This document shows positions 45,363-54,719 of a stretch of 60,216 nucleotides of DNA, one piece after another. Origin of the DNA: Actinomycetes bacterium (GTDB taxonomy: Bacteria > Actinomycetota > Thermoleophilia > BMS3ABIN01). The position numbers and the translations under genes are program-made. Numbering within the stretch: the first letter of the stretch is position 1; each line of letters begins with the position of its first letter. The notes beneath the pieces were generated by a model. The model ran no database searches, was not told the DNA's origin, and was given only the letters and a program-made list of their open reading frames with translations. The stretch lies in assembly GCA_021790115.1 (NCBI GenBank), contig JAJYIM010000005.1:1-60216 (forward strand), written 5' to 3'.

Positions 45363-46325
45363 TCATGGCTGACTCTTAAAGAAATTCCATATCAAATAAG
45401 TTGCAGAAATAGCGGTGCTTGGAGTAGCCGCGGCGGCTCTCGCCTTTTGTCCGCCAGGCCAAGAGTGGCCGTCGCTCGAAGTGACGCAGAGTTCCACCTG
45501 TGTGTTGGCCATGCCGCCGCTATAAAGATCACAATATGCGTTCTGGCTGCCCGGGATTTTCTGAGAAAGGCTACCAACCTTATCAATAGCAACCCATTTT
45601 GAGATGGTGGCTGCGACGGATGTAAAATTAACCTTGCTCCCCAGAAGCCCCTGGCCGTTTCCTCCGCCAAATGGAACATTTTCATCGTTCAAGGCATGAA
45701 TGTGCATGATGGAGACAGGCCTTGAGGGCCGGCAGTTAAAATCATTATCCGTGCCAGCCACCGAAGCCACGGCTTTAAATTGATCTGACATCTCACAGGC
45801 AAGCCGGTATGTCAACATGCCCCCGTTGGAAAAGCCGGCGCCAAAAACTCTGGAGCGATCGACATTATATTTAGATTTCATATCAGCAAGGATTGCTTTG
45901 ACAAAACCGATATCATCAACGTTATTACTTTGTGCGTACCCACAACAATTACCAGCATTCCAGGTGCTTAGCCCGGCAGGTCCACTTGTGCCATTGGGAA
46001 AAGCGACGATAAAACCCTGCTGATCTGATTCGGGAATCCAGTTATAATAAGTTGCCATGTTATCTGCGTTGCCGCCGCCGCCATGAAAGACTAAAACCAG
46101 CGGCGCGGGCCTGTCCGCATGATAAGCAGCAGGGACATGGACGCGATATGTTCTATTGAGGTTTCCGACTTGCAGGGAATAATCATAATTTCCCGGCCGT
46201 GGAGCAGGACCGCCGCCGGATTGAGACTGTGAAGAGCAGGAACTTCCCAGCATTATTAATGCCAGAAAAATGACAATGGCGCTTGCCCGCTCGGCCAGCA
46301 CGAGAATATTTTTTAGCTCTGGCAT
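45363..46325 (-). CDS. Secreted lipoprotein esterase, PHB depolymerase/LpqC-like
   Basis: Lipobox MLGSSC; PLVLVFHGGGGNADNM; GAGFSNGGMLTYRLAC nucleophile elbow. Confidence 0.85.
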   Translation of the reverse strand: MPELKNILVLAERASAIVIFLALIMLGSSCSSQSQSGGGPAPRPGNYDYSLQVGNLNRTYRVHVPAAYHADRPAPLVLVFHGGGGNADNMATYYNWIPESDQQGFIVAFPNGTSGPAGLSTWNAGNCCGYAQSNNVDDIGFVKAILADMKSKYNVDRSRVFGAGFSNGGMLTYRLACEMSDQFKAVASVAGTDNDFNCRPSRPVSIMHIHALNDENVPFGGGNGQGLLGSKVNFTSVAATISKWVAIDKVGSLSQKIPGSQNAYCDLYSGGMANTQVELCVTSSDGHSWPGGQKARAAAATPSTAISATYLIWNFFKSQP

Positions 46326-46440
46326 AACTGGTGCAGAGAAAGGGGCGCAGCTCCAATCAAGGGAAGGACCATCTTAAAACTGCCCGTTTCGAGGCCGGTT
46401 TTAATGGGCATAAAACAGCCTCTAATCAGGAAAACAAGCT

Positions 46441-46515
46441 TGGTGGGCGATGGCGGATTTGAACCACCGGCCCCCTGCTTGTAAGGCAGGTGCTCTCCCA
46501 CTGAGCTAATCGCCC
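46441..46515 (-). tRNA. tRNA-Val(UAC), CCA encoded
   Basis: GGGCGAT...TTAGCTCAGT...CCTTACAAG...GGTTCAAATCC...ATCGCCCACCA. Confidence 0.95.
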
Positions 46516-46632
46516 ATAAATCAGATTCTGGATGCCGGATTCTGGATAAATCTGGCTGAATCGAAACCAACTCATAATATTTTAAAGGGATTTATCCAGT
46601 ATCTAGAATCCAGTATCCAGCATCCGCTTTAA

Positions 46633-46708
46633 TGGTGCCCCCAGGGGAATTCGAATCCCCGCCGCCGCCTTGAAAGGGCGGTGTCCTAGGCCACTAGACG
46701 ATGGGGGC
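46633..46708 (-). tRNA. tRNA-Glu(UUC), CCA encoded
   Basis: GCCCCCATCGTCTAGTGGCCTAGGACACCGCCCTTTCAAGGCGG...GATTCGAATCC-type T arm...CACCA. Confidence 0.95.
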
Positions 46709-46831
46709 AAAAATCTGATGGTGGATGGCAGATGCTGGATGGTGGATAAAAGACAAGGTACGTCTTCACTTTGCTTAAGAATGACAACCCACGGTTATCC
46801 ACCATCTACCATCCACCATCTACCATCCGTT

Positions 46832-46907
46832 TGGTGAGCCGTACTGGACTCGAACCAGTGACACCCGGATTAAAAGTCCGGTGCTCTACCAACTGAGCTA
46901 ACGGCCC
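46832..46907 (-). tRNA. tRNA-Lys(UUU), CCA encoded
   Basis: GGGCCGTTAGCTCAGTTGGTAGAGCACCGGACTTTTAATCCGG...GGTTCGAGTCC...CACCA. Confidence 0.95.
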
Positions 46908-47198
46908 TTGGAGCATATTCTTGATATCGTCGCTCCTTGATGCTGGATTCCGGATAAACCTGCTGACAGAATTTTTTATCCAGCATCCGGATGCATAGTG
47001 TACTATAGCCTGGTGTCAGCAAACAAACAGAAAACAGATGCCGGATGCCGGACATTGGATCCTGGCTAAACCCTGACAAAAGTTTTTAGCCAGCGTCCAG
47101 AATCCGGAATCCAATGTCTGCTTTACTGCTTCACTTTCCCCCTAAGCGGGGAATATCAAAACGCTCAGTCGTTTATCATTCACGAGGGAAGGTTGCAA

Positions 47199-49244
47199 AT
47201 GAACAAAACTGAACAACTGGACCGGCTGTGCATCGATACGATCAGGTTCCTGGCGGTGGACGCCGTCCAGAAAGCCAGCTCCGGCCATCCGGGCATGCCG
47301 ATGGGCGCGGCGCCGATGGCCTATGTTCTTTGGACCAAATTTCTCAAATTTGATCCCAGCGATCCGCACTGGCCCAACCGCGACCGGTTTATCCTTTCCG
47401 CCGGGCATGGCTCGATGCTGCTTTACGCGCTTCTTTTCCTGACCGGATACGAGGAAATGACTATCGATCAGATCAAGAATTTCCGCCAATGGGACAGTAA
47501 TACGCCCGGCCACCCGGAAAGCCTGCTGACCGAAGGCGTTGAAGTCACCACGGGGCCATTGGGGCAGGGCTTCGGCTGCGGCGTCGGCATGGCAATTGCT
47601 GAGCGCTACTTGGCCGCGCTTTACAACACGCCTGAGCACAATATCATTGACCATTACACCTATGCTATCACCAGTGACGGCGACCTGATGGAGGGGGTTG
47701 CCTCCGAAGCGGCTTCCATCGCCGGGCACCTGGGATTGGGCAAGCTGGTTTATCTTTATGACGACAACCATGTTTCCATCGAAGGTAGCACAAAGCTGGC
47801 ATTCACCGAGGACCGCGGCAGGCGATTCGAGGCTTACGGCTGGCATGTGGAGCATGCCGAGGACGGCAATGACCTCGCCGAGATCGAGACCGCCATCGAA
47901 GCTGCCCGGCTGGAGCTTGAGCGGCCTTCTCTCGTCATTGTGCGCACCCATATCGGTTACGGCAGCCCCCACAAGCAGGACACGGCCGCCGCCCACGGCG
48001 AGCCGCTGGGCGCCGAGGAGGTGAGACTGACCAAGGAGGCGCTCGGCTGGCCGCTGGAGCCTGATTTCCTCGTGCCTGACGAAGCGCTCGCCCATTTTCG
48101 CGAGGCAAGGGCCAGGGGAGAACTGCTCAACGGCGAGTGGCAGAGCCGCTTTTCCGTCTACGAAGAAAATATGCCCGGGGAGGCGTCCCGTTTCCAGGCT
48201 GCCTTGAAGCGGGAGTTGCCCGACGGCTGGCAGGACAGCCTGCCCTCATTTAAAACGGGCGACGGACCGCTGGCCACCCGGGTGGCGTCAGGCAAGTGCA
48301 TTAATGCGCTGGCGCCGAAACTGCCGCAGCTGCTGGGCGGGTCCGCCGACCTGGCGCCTTCGACGATGACCTTGATCGAAGGCGGCGGCGACTTCGAGCC
48401 CGGGTCAACCGGGCGCAACCTTCATTTTGGCGTGCGTGAGCACGGCATGGGCGCCATTGTCAACGGCATGGCCCGGCACGGTGGCGTCATCCCGTACGGG
48501 GCAACATTTCTGATTTTTTCCGATTACATGCGCGCCTCCATCAGAATCGGGGCGCTGCAGCAGGCGCCCGCCATCTGGGTATTCACCCACGACAGCGTCG
48601 GTCTGGGCGAGGACGGCCCCACCCACCAGCCGGTCGAGCATCTGATGTCGCTAAGAGCGATACCCGGCCTGGTCCTTATCCGCCCCGCCGACGCCTGTGA
48701 GACTGCTGCCGCCTGGCGAGAGGCCTTAAAGCTGTACCGGCGGGGGGTGCCCGTGGCCATGGCGCTCACGCGGCAAAAATTGCCTGTGCTCGATTTTGCA
48801 GACGCGGCGGCAGGCGTGGCCCGGGGAGCTTACGTGATCTCGGAAGCAGCAGGCGGCGCCATGGTAATCGACGTGATCCTGATCGCCACGGGGTCGGAAG
48901 TGCACGTGGCCCTTGAAGCCAGACGGCTGCTGCAGGAAAGAAAAATTCAGGCACGGGTGGTGAGCATGCCCAGTTGGGAGATGTTTGAGGAGCAGGATGA
49001 GGAATACCGGCAGGAGGTTTTGCCGGCCGCGGTTGCCACCCGCGTTTCTGTGGAAGCCGGGGTTACTCTTGGCTGGAGCCGCTATGTGGGCGGCGCCGGC
49101 GCTGCGGTGGGAATCGACCGCTTTGGCGCCTCGGCGCCAGGCGGCATTGTCATGGATAAGCTGGGCATCAATGCGGAAAACGTGGCGGCGAAGGCGCTAA
49201 AGCTGATAGCGCATGAGCCGGGGAAGGCCGCGTGGGATCTGTAG
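47199..49244 (+). CDS. tkt: Transketolase
   Basis: [25 protein letters not shown]...[17 protein letters not shown]...[10 protein letters not shown]. Confidence 0.97.
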   Translation: MNKTEQLDRLCIDTIRFLAVDAVQKASSGHPGMPMGAAPMAYVLWTKFLKFDPSDPHWPNRDRFILSAGHGSMLLYALLFLTGYEEMTIDQIKNFRQWDSNTPGHPESLLTEGVEVTTGPLGQGFGCGVGMAIAERYLAALYNTPEHNIIDHYTYAITSDGDLMEGVASEAASIAGHLGLGKLVYLYDDNHVSIEGSTKLAFTEDRGRRFEAYGWHVEHAEDGNDLAEIETAIEAARLELERPSLVIVRTHIGYGSPHKQDTAAAHGEPLGAEEVRLTKEALGWPLEPDFLVPDEALAHFREARARGELLNGEWQSRFSVYEENMPGEASRFQAALKRELPDGWQDSLPSFKTGDGPLATRVASGKCINALAPKLPQLLGGSADLAPSTMTLIEGGGDFEPGSTGRNLHFGVREHGMGAIVNGMARHGGVIPYGATFLIFSDYMRASIRIGALQQAPAIWVFTHDSVGLGEDGPTHQPVEHLMSLRAIPGLVLIRPADACETAAAWREALKLYRRGVPVAMALTRQKLPVLDFADAAAGVARGAYVISEAAGGAMVIDVILIATGSEVHVALEARRLLQERKIQARVVSMPSWEMFEEQDEEYRQEVLPAAVATRVSVEAGVTLGWSRYVGGAGAAVGIDRFGASAPGGIVMDKLGINAENVAAKALKLIAHEPGKAAWDL

Positions 49245-49269
49245 GGGCGCAGCATGCTGTACCCCTACA
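49240..49269. repeat. Palindrome TGTAGGGG-cgcAGCATGCTgta-CCCCTACA covering the tkt stop codon
   Basis: Inverted 8-bp arms with inner palindrome; shares GTAGGGGC with the RAYT-linked REPs. Confidence 0.7.
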
Positions 49270-49805
49270 ACTTATGCATGCGATTCTCCGGATCTTCCAT
49301 CCATTTGCAAGGATTTCCTGCGATGTATTCCTGGATTTCGGCAAGGTCATCGGCGTTTCTGATCACGTGCTCGAAATAATTTCGTTGCCAGACAGGCGCG
49401 CCGGGGGTGGCCCGCATCTCGTTGATTCGTTTGGTTGCAGCGGATTTAAATTGACCGACAATGGCGCCGATGGAACCTGGCGGCGGTCCTTTCGGGACTG
49501 TGGAACGCGTAGGGGCGACCCGCCGGGTCGCCCCTACATCATACATCATATTTGATAACAATTATACCGTGGATATGATTAGGCATAACCACATACATAT
49601 CCAATTCGACACTGGGGCGAATAATTTCTGCCTTTAGCCATTCATCCTCTACGATTCGTCCAATATTGGTCAACTTGACACCGCCATCAATAACTTCTCC
49701 AAAGATACATTGTCTACCTTGAGTACAAATTGTGACAACATATCCGCCCTTTTGAGTATAGTCGTATCCCTGGATTCTGATTGACCGTCTTTTTTGCTGT
49801 CTCAT
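49265..49805 (-). pseudogene. REP-associated tyrosine transposase (RAYT, Y1/HUH), frame-disrupted by a 7-bp tandem duplication
   Basis: Two ORFs in different frames: YDYTQKGGYVVTICTQGR...MYVVMPNHIHGIIVIKYDV and VGATRRVAPT...GSIGAIVGQFKSAATKRI...PVWQRNYFEHVIRN; TATGATGTATGATG duplication at the junction. Confidence 0.85.
49509..49537. repeat. REP palindrome GTAGGGGCGACCC-gcc-GGGTCGCCCCTAC inside the RAYT gene
   Basis: Perfect 13-bp arms. Confidence 0.9.
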
Positions 49806-49818
49806 GATTTCCCCTTAC

Positions 49819-49843
49819 GGGGGCGACCCGCCGGGTCGCCCCT
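49819..49843. repeat. REP palindrome upstream of the RAYT gene (GGGGGCGACCCGCCGGGTCGCCCCT core)
   Basis: Same core as the copy at 49509-49537. Confidence 0.85.
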
Positions 49844-49930
49844 ACGCCCCGCGGGCCGCTAACGCTTATTCCGGCCAGCATTAACCTCGAGCCAAGATTG
49901 AGTGGGAAATGAATTCGGAGGACTGTGAAC

Positions 49931-51490
49931 CTAATGCAAAAAGTGCCGCACGCGGGTGAAGATCATCGCGACGCCCTTATCGTCGCAGACCTTGATGGCT
50001 TCCTGGTCGCGGCTGGCGCCGCCGGGCTGGATGACACAGGTTACGCCTCTGGAAATAAGCAGGTCCAGCGCATCAGTGAATGGGAAAAAAGCGTCAGAAC
50101 CGCATGCGGCACCGTCGATGTCGGCCTGGGCCTTGTGCAGCGCCAGGCTGGCGGCGCCCACCCGGCTCATCTGGCCGGCGCCGATGCCTGCCGTCGTCAG
50201 ATCCTTGGCGATGACGATGGCGTTTGAGCGCGCATGCTTGGCCACCCGCCAGGCAAACAGGGCGTCGCCCCATTCATCCTCGTTTGGATGGCGCTTGGTG
50301 ACGACCTGCATGTTCTCGCGCTCGTCAATGCCGGAGTCCTTGTCCTGAACCAGCATGCCGCCCATCACCCGCCTGTAATCAGGCTCGCCGGTGACAGCCT
50401 TGCGCCGCTCTTCGTTGACCAATAACCTGATTCTTGGTTTCTTTGTCAGCAACTCGGCCGCCTCGGCGGTGAAACCGGGCGCCAGCAGCACTTCAATAAA
50501 CTTCTTGGCCATCAGCCCGGCCAGCTCTTCGTCGATTATCCTGTTCACAGCCACCACCGAGCCAAAGGCGCTAATGGGGTCGGCCGCCCAGGCTTTCCGG
50601 TATGCGCGGATGATGTCCTCCGCCACAGCGGCGCCACAGGGGTTGTTATGCTTGGTAACTACTGCCGCCGGCAGCGAGAACTCCCTCAGCAATTCGCGGG
50701 CGCTGTTAATATCAAGCAGATTGTTAAACCCCAGCGCGATGCCGTGCAGTTGGGTCACCCGGCTAAGAAGATGGCGCCGGGCGCCGACTTCGGCGTAATA
50801 AGCCGCCCGCTGATGCGGGTTTTCCCCGTACCGGAGCGGTTGCACCCTTTCAAAGTCCAGCAGCATGAAGGGTGGAAAGTCGTCCGCGCCCTCGCTGAAC
50901 CAGTTGGCAATGACCGTGTCATAGTGGGCAATGCTGTGGAATGTCTGCGTGGCCAGCCGCCGCAGCGTCGCGGCGCTCAACTGGTTGTCGCTGGCTTTCA
51001 TCTCCTCAATGATCCCGGCGTAGTGGCGCGGATCGGTGACCACGGCCACACTCTTGAAATTCTTCGCCGCCGCGCGCACCATTGTCGGGCCGCCAATGTC
51101 AATATTCTCAATGACTTCGTCATCGGTGACACCCCGCCGGCCGGACACCTCCTCAAACGGATATAAATTAACTACCACCATGTCAATCGGCTTGATGTTG
51201 TGCTCTTTCAAGGTCAGCATATGCTCGTGCTTGTCGCGGTCGGCCAGCAATGCCGCGTGGATGTGCGGATGCAGGGTCTTGACGCGGCCGTCGAGAACCT
51301 CGGGAAAGCCGGTGACATCACTGATGGGAATTACCTTGACGCCCGCCTCCTCCAGGAAACGGGCGGTGCCGCCGGTGGATATGATCTCGACCCCCAGGTC
51401 AGCCAGCGACCGGGCAAATTTATCGAGGCCGATCTTGTTGGAAGCAGAGATGAGTGCGCGTTTGACTTTCAAATTGGACCTCCCCTGCAT
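49931..51490 (-). CDS. purH: Bifunctional AICAR formyltransferase/IMP cyclohydrolase
   Basis: RALISASNKIGLDKFARSLADLGVEIISTGGTARFLEEAGV...RYGENPHQRAA...KHNNPCG. Confidence 0.97.
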   Translation of the reverse strand: MQGRSNLKVKRALISASNKIGLDKFARSLADLGVEIISTGGTARFLEEAGVKVIPISDVTGFPEVLDGRVKTLHPHIHAALLADRDKHEHMLTLKEHNIKPIDMVVVNLYPFEEVSGRRGVTDDEVIENIDIGGPTMVRAAAKNFKSVAVVTDPRHYAGIIEEMKASDNQLSAATLRRLATQTFHSIAHYDTVIANWFSEGADDFPPFMLLDFERVQPLRYGENPHQRAAYYAEVGARRHLLSRVTQLHGIALGFNNLLDINSARELLREFSLPAAVVTKHNNPCGAAVAEDIIRAYRKAWAADPISAFGSVVAVNRIIDEELAGLMAKKFIEVLLAPGFTAEAAELLTKKPRIRLLVNEERRKAVTGEPDYRRVMGGMLVQDKDSGIDERENMQVVTKRHPNEDEWGDALFAWRVAKHARSNAIVIAKDLTTAGIGAGQMSRVGAASLALHKAQADIDGAACGSDAFFPFTDALDLLISRGVTCVIQPGGASRDQEAIKVCDDKGVAMIFTRVRHFLH

Positions 51491-51520
51491 GGCTCGAAAG
51501 TTAATAACACATACCGGCGC

Positions 51521-52165
51521 TTATTCAACAATGACCCGACGCGAATTATCACTGTCGAAATGGACGCGGCCGACGGCAATCAGCTCGATGGCCTCCGGCA
51601 ACAACCTGTGCTCAACCTCGTGGATCCGGGCGGCCAAGCTTTCAACGGTGTCATTATATGCTATGTCCACAGCTTCTTGAAGAATAATGGGGCCGGTGTC
51701 GGTGCCATCGTCAACAAAGTGCACGGTCACGCCCGTGATGCGGACGCCGTAGGCGATGGCGTCCTCGATGCCGGAGACGCCAGGGAAAGACGGCAGCAGC
51801 GCCGGGTGCAGGTTAATGACGCGCTGGGGGAAACGCTTAAGCAGCGCCGGCGTCACCACCCGCATATAGCCGGCCAGCACCACCAGATCAACGCCGCGGC
51901 GCTCGAGCTCGGCGGCGATGGCGAGATCGTGGGCTGGACGCCCGGGAAAAGCCTGGGGCTTAATGACGGCTGTAGGAATGCCCGCCCGCTCGGCCCGCGC
52001 CAGTCCGTAAGCGTCCGGCCTGTCGCTGATGACGACGGCCACCTCAATGCCTTGCGGCTCCCGGTGCAGCTTGTCGATGATGCTTTGCAGGTTGGTGCCT
52101 GAACCCGAGACCAGCACTCCCAGGCGGAAAGCGCGCCGCGCCTGCTCTTGCACCTCATTCCCCAT
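51521..52165 (-). CDS. purN: Phosphoribosylglycinamide formyltransferase
   Basis: GVLVSGSGTNLQSIID...VVLAGYMRVVTPALLKRFPQRVINLHPALLPSFPG. Confidence 0.96.
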   Translation of the reverse strand: MGNEVQEQARRAFRLGVLVSGSGTNLQSIIDKLHREPQGIEVAVVISDRPDAYGLARAERAGIPTAVIKPQAFPGRPAHDLAIAAELERRGVDLVVLAGYMRVVTPALLKRFPQRVINLHPALLPSFPGVSGIEDAIAYGVRITGVTVHFVDDGTDTGPIILQEAVDIAYNDTVESLAARIHEVEHRLLPEAIELIAVGRVHFDSDNSRRVIVE

Positions 52166-53189
52166 TGATAAACTCGACTCTGGCTGCCCCGGCCTCAATG
52201 CGGCCGATTGTCAACGAGCCGGGCGCCGCCGCCAGCGCTTTTTTCTCACAGCCGGGCGGCACAATGGCCACATAGCCGATTCCCATATTAAATGTGCGCC
52301 GCATCTCTTCGGCCGCCACATTTCCCAGGCGCGCCAGCTCGGTAAACAGAGGTGGCACCTGCCAACTGGAAAGATTGATGTGGGCTGTGAGCCCGTCCGG
52401 GATCACTCGCGCGAGGTTTCCGGGCAGGCCGCCGCCGGTGATGTGAGCCATGGCGCGCACTTTGCAGGCAGCCGCCAGCGCGGCCGCCCGGCCAGTGTAG
52501 ATGACGGTCGGCTCCAGCAGCAGCTCCCCGACGGGGCCCAGGCCGGGCAGCTCATCAACATAGGAGATTTTATTAACCTCAAGTATTTTTCTTACCAGTG
52601 AAAAACCATTGCTGTGGATGCCGCTGGAAGCGAGGCCGATAATTGCGTCTCCTGCCTGCACCTGCGCGGGGTCGATGATCTTTTCCTTCTCCACCACGCC
52701 CACGGCAAAACCGGCCAGGTCAAACTGCCCATTCTGGTAAAGGCCGGGCATCTCCGCAGTCTCGCCCCCCAACAGGACGCAGCCCGAGCGGCGGCATCCT
52801 TCAGCCACGCCCTCCACCAGTGCCGCTGCTTTTTCCGGCTCGAGCCTGCCGGCGGCCAGGTAATCAAGAAAGAGGAGCGGCCTGGCTCCCGTGGTTATCA
52901 GGTCGTTTACCGACATCGCCACCAGGTCGATGCCGACGCCGGAAAAGCGTCCCAGCGCCTCGGCAACCAGTACCTTGGTGCCGACGCCGTCGGTGGCGGC
53001 CGCCAGCACCGGGTTTTTTAACTTCGGCAGCTCGACAAGGCCGGCAAAGCCTCCCAGCCCTCCCAGGACCCGGGCGCCGCTGGCAGTTGAGGCAACTGCG
53101 GCCCTGATCCGCCTGACCACCTCGGCGCCGGCATCTATGCTAACGCCGGCGCCCGCGTAGGTAAGGCGCTCTTTCGGGCCGCCGTTTAT
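52155..53189 (-). CDS. purM: Phosphoribosylformylglycinamidine cyclo-ligase (start likely AUA at 53187-53189)
   Basis: Upstream frame reads LTYAGAGVSIDAGAEVVRRI, the conserved PurM N-terminus, beyond the track's GTG start at 53120; AAGGAG 8 nt upstream of ATA. Confidence 0.9.
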   Translation of the reverse strand: MNGGPKERLTYAGAGVSIDAGAEVVRRIRAAVASTASGARVLGGLGGFAGLVELPKLKNPVLAAATDGVGTKVLVAEALGRFSGVGIDLVAMSVNDLITTGARPLLFLDYLAAGRLEPEKAAALVEGVAEGCRRSGCVLLGGETAEMPGLYQNGQFDLAGFAVGVVEKEKIIDPAQVQAGDAIIGLASSGIHSNGFSLVRKILEVNKISYVDELPGLGPVGELLLEPTVIYTGRAAALAAACKVRAMAHITGGGLPGNLARVIPDGLTAHINLSSWQVPPLFTELARLGNVAAEEMRRTFNMGIGYVAIVPPGCEKKALAAAPGSLTIGRIEAGAARVEFINGE

Positions 53190-54658
53190 GCTACCGGCTC
53201 CTTGTTGACTTTGCCGTCGGGGGCTGTGCCTTGCTCCACCTGCTCAAACCGGTGCTTGCTTGCCTTCACATCTTCCGGAATATCAATGGGATAATGCCCG
53301 GTGAAACAGGCGCGGCAGAAGCGCTCCGGCGGCAGCCCCACTGCACGTTGCAATCCTTCCAGGGTAATGTACTCCAGCGATGTCGCGCCCACATGCCGGC
53401 GGATCTCATCAATGTTTTTCTCCGAAGCAATCAGCTCCGTGCTGGTGGAAGTATCAATCCCAAAAAAGCAGGAATGTGTGATCGGCGGGGAGCTGATGCG
53501 CAGATGCACCTCTTTTGCCCCCGCGCCAAACAGCATCTGCACAATCTTGTGGGTGGTGTTGCCGCGCACGATCGAGTCATCCACGACCACCAGGCGCTTG
53601 CCCTTGATCAGCTCCGCCAGCGGATTCAGCTTGACGCGGATGCCATGCTGGCGCAAGTCCTGATCCGGCTGGATAAAAGTGCGCCCCACGTAGCGGTTCT
53701 TGATCAGCCCCTCTCCGTAGGCGATGCCACTCTCGCGGGCAAAACCAATGGCTGCCGGCGTGCCGGTGTCGGGAATTGGAATCGCCATGTCAGCCCGGGC
53801 GGGGGACTCGCGCGCCAGCTCCTCGCCCATCCGGTTGCGGATGCGCGAGACTGTCTGCCCCTCGATCACCGAGTCGGGCCGGGCGAAATAAATAAACTCA
53901 AAAATGCAAAGACCCTGGTCGCGGGCAGGCGGCACGACTTGACGCAGCTCCATTTTCCCGGCCTTAAGCACAACCATTTGGCCGGGCTTCACTTCCTGAA
54001 TAAAACTGGCGCCTACGATGTCAAGACCGCAGCTTTCCGAAGCAAGCATAAAATTGCCGTCCTCCAGCCTGCCCACGCAAAGCGGCCGCACCCCCCAGGG
54101 ATCGCGAAAGCCGACGACTACGCCCTGGCTTAAGAGCACCACGGAGAAGGCGCCCCGGAGCTGGGGCATTACCGCCGCCACCGCCCCCGTGATATCCGGC
54201 GCCGGGTTGGTGGCAATCAGCGCCGCCAGCAGTTCGCTGTCGCTGGTTGTGGTGAACTTGACGTTATGACCGGAAAGTAATTGTCTCAGCTCCGCCGTAT
54301 TGACAATGTTGCCGTTGTGCGCCAAGGCAACCGTATGCCCGTCGCGGATGTGGCAGACCGGCTGCGCGTTGCACCAGCGCGTCGAGCCGGTAGTGGAATA
54401 GCGCACGTGGCCGATGGCCGCCTGCCCGGAAAGGCTTTTCAGGGTCTCTTCCTTAAAGACCTGGGACACCAGGCCCATGTCCCTAAAGACGGTCAAGTGG
54501 CCGTTGTCGGAGACGGCGATGCCCGCGCTTTCCTGGCCGCGGTGCTGCAGGGCAAACAGCGAGAAAAAGGCCAGCCGGCTGACGTCGCGACCCGGGGCGC
54601 TGATGCCCACTATGCCGCAGGCTTCTTCCGGTTTATCATGTTCAAGAATTATAGCCAA
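53186..54658 (-). CDS. purF: Amidophosphoribosyltransferase
   Basis: EACGIVGISAPGRDVSRLAFFSLFALQHRGQESAGIAV...VVVDDSIVRGNTT. Confidence 0.97.
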   Translation of the reverse strand: MAIILEHDKPEEACGIVGISAPGRDVSRLAFFSLFALQHRGQESAGIAVSDNGHLTVFRDMGLVSQVFKEETLKSLSGQAAIGHVRYSTTGSTRWCNAQPVCHIRDGHTVALAHNGNIVNTAELRQLLSGHNVKFTTTSDSELLAALIATNPAPDITGAVAAVMPQLRGAFSVVLLSQGVVVGFRDPWGVRPLCVGRLEDGNFMLASESCGLDIVGASFIQEVKPGQMVVLKAGKMELRQVVPPARDQGLCIFEFIYFARPDSVIEGQTVSRIRNRMGEELARESPARADMAIPIPDTGTPAAIGFARESGIAYGEGLIKNRYVGRTFIQPDQDLRQHGIRVKLNPLAELIKGKRLVVVDDSIVRGNTTHKIVQMLFGAGAKEVHLRISSPPITHSCFFGIDTSTSTELIASEKNIDEIRRHVGATSLEYITLEGLQRAVGLPPERFCRACFTGHYPIDIPEDVKASKHRFEQVEQGTAPDGKVNKEPVA

Positions 54659-54719
54659 AATACCTCATACCCTTAGCAGGTTTAAAATCGTCAAGGCCTG
54701 CCTGACGCCGGTTGTCAGC

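Noticed and set aside
46510-47125. Repeated GGAT/ATCC segments between tRNAs, considered as a CRISPR array
   Set aside because: No regular repeat-spacer periodicity; they are inverted-repeat pairs specific to each tRNA spacer and no cas genes are present.
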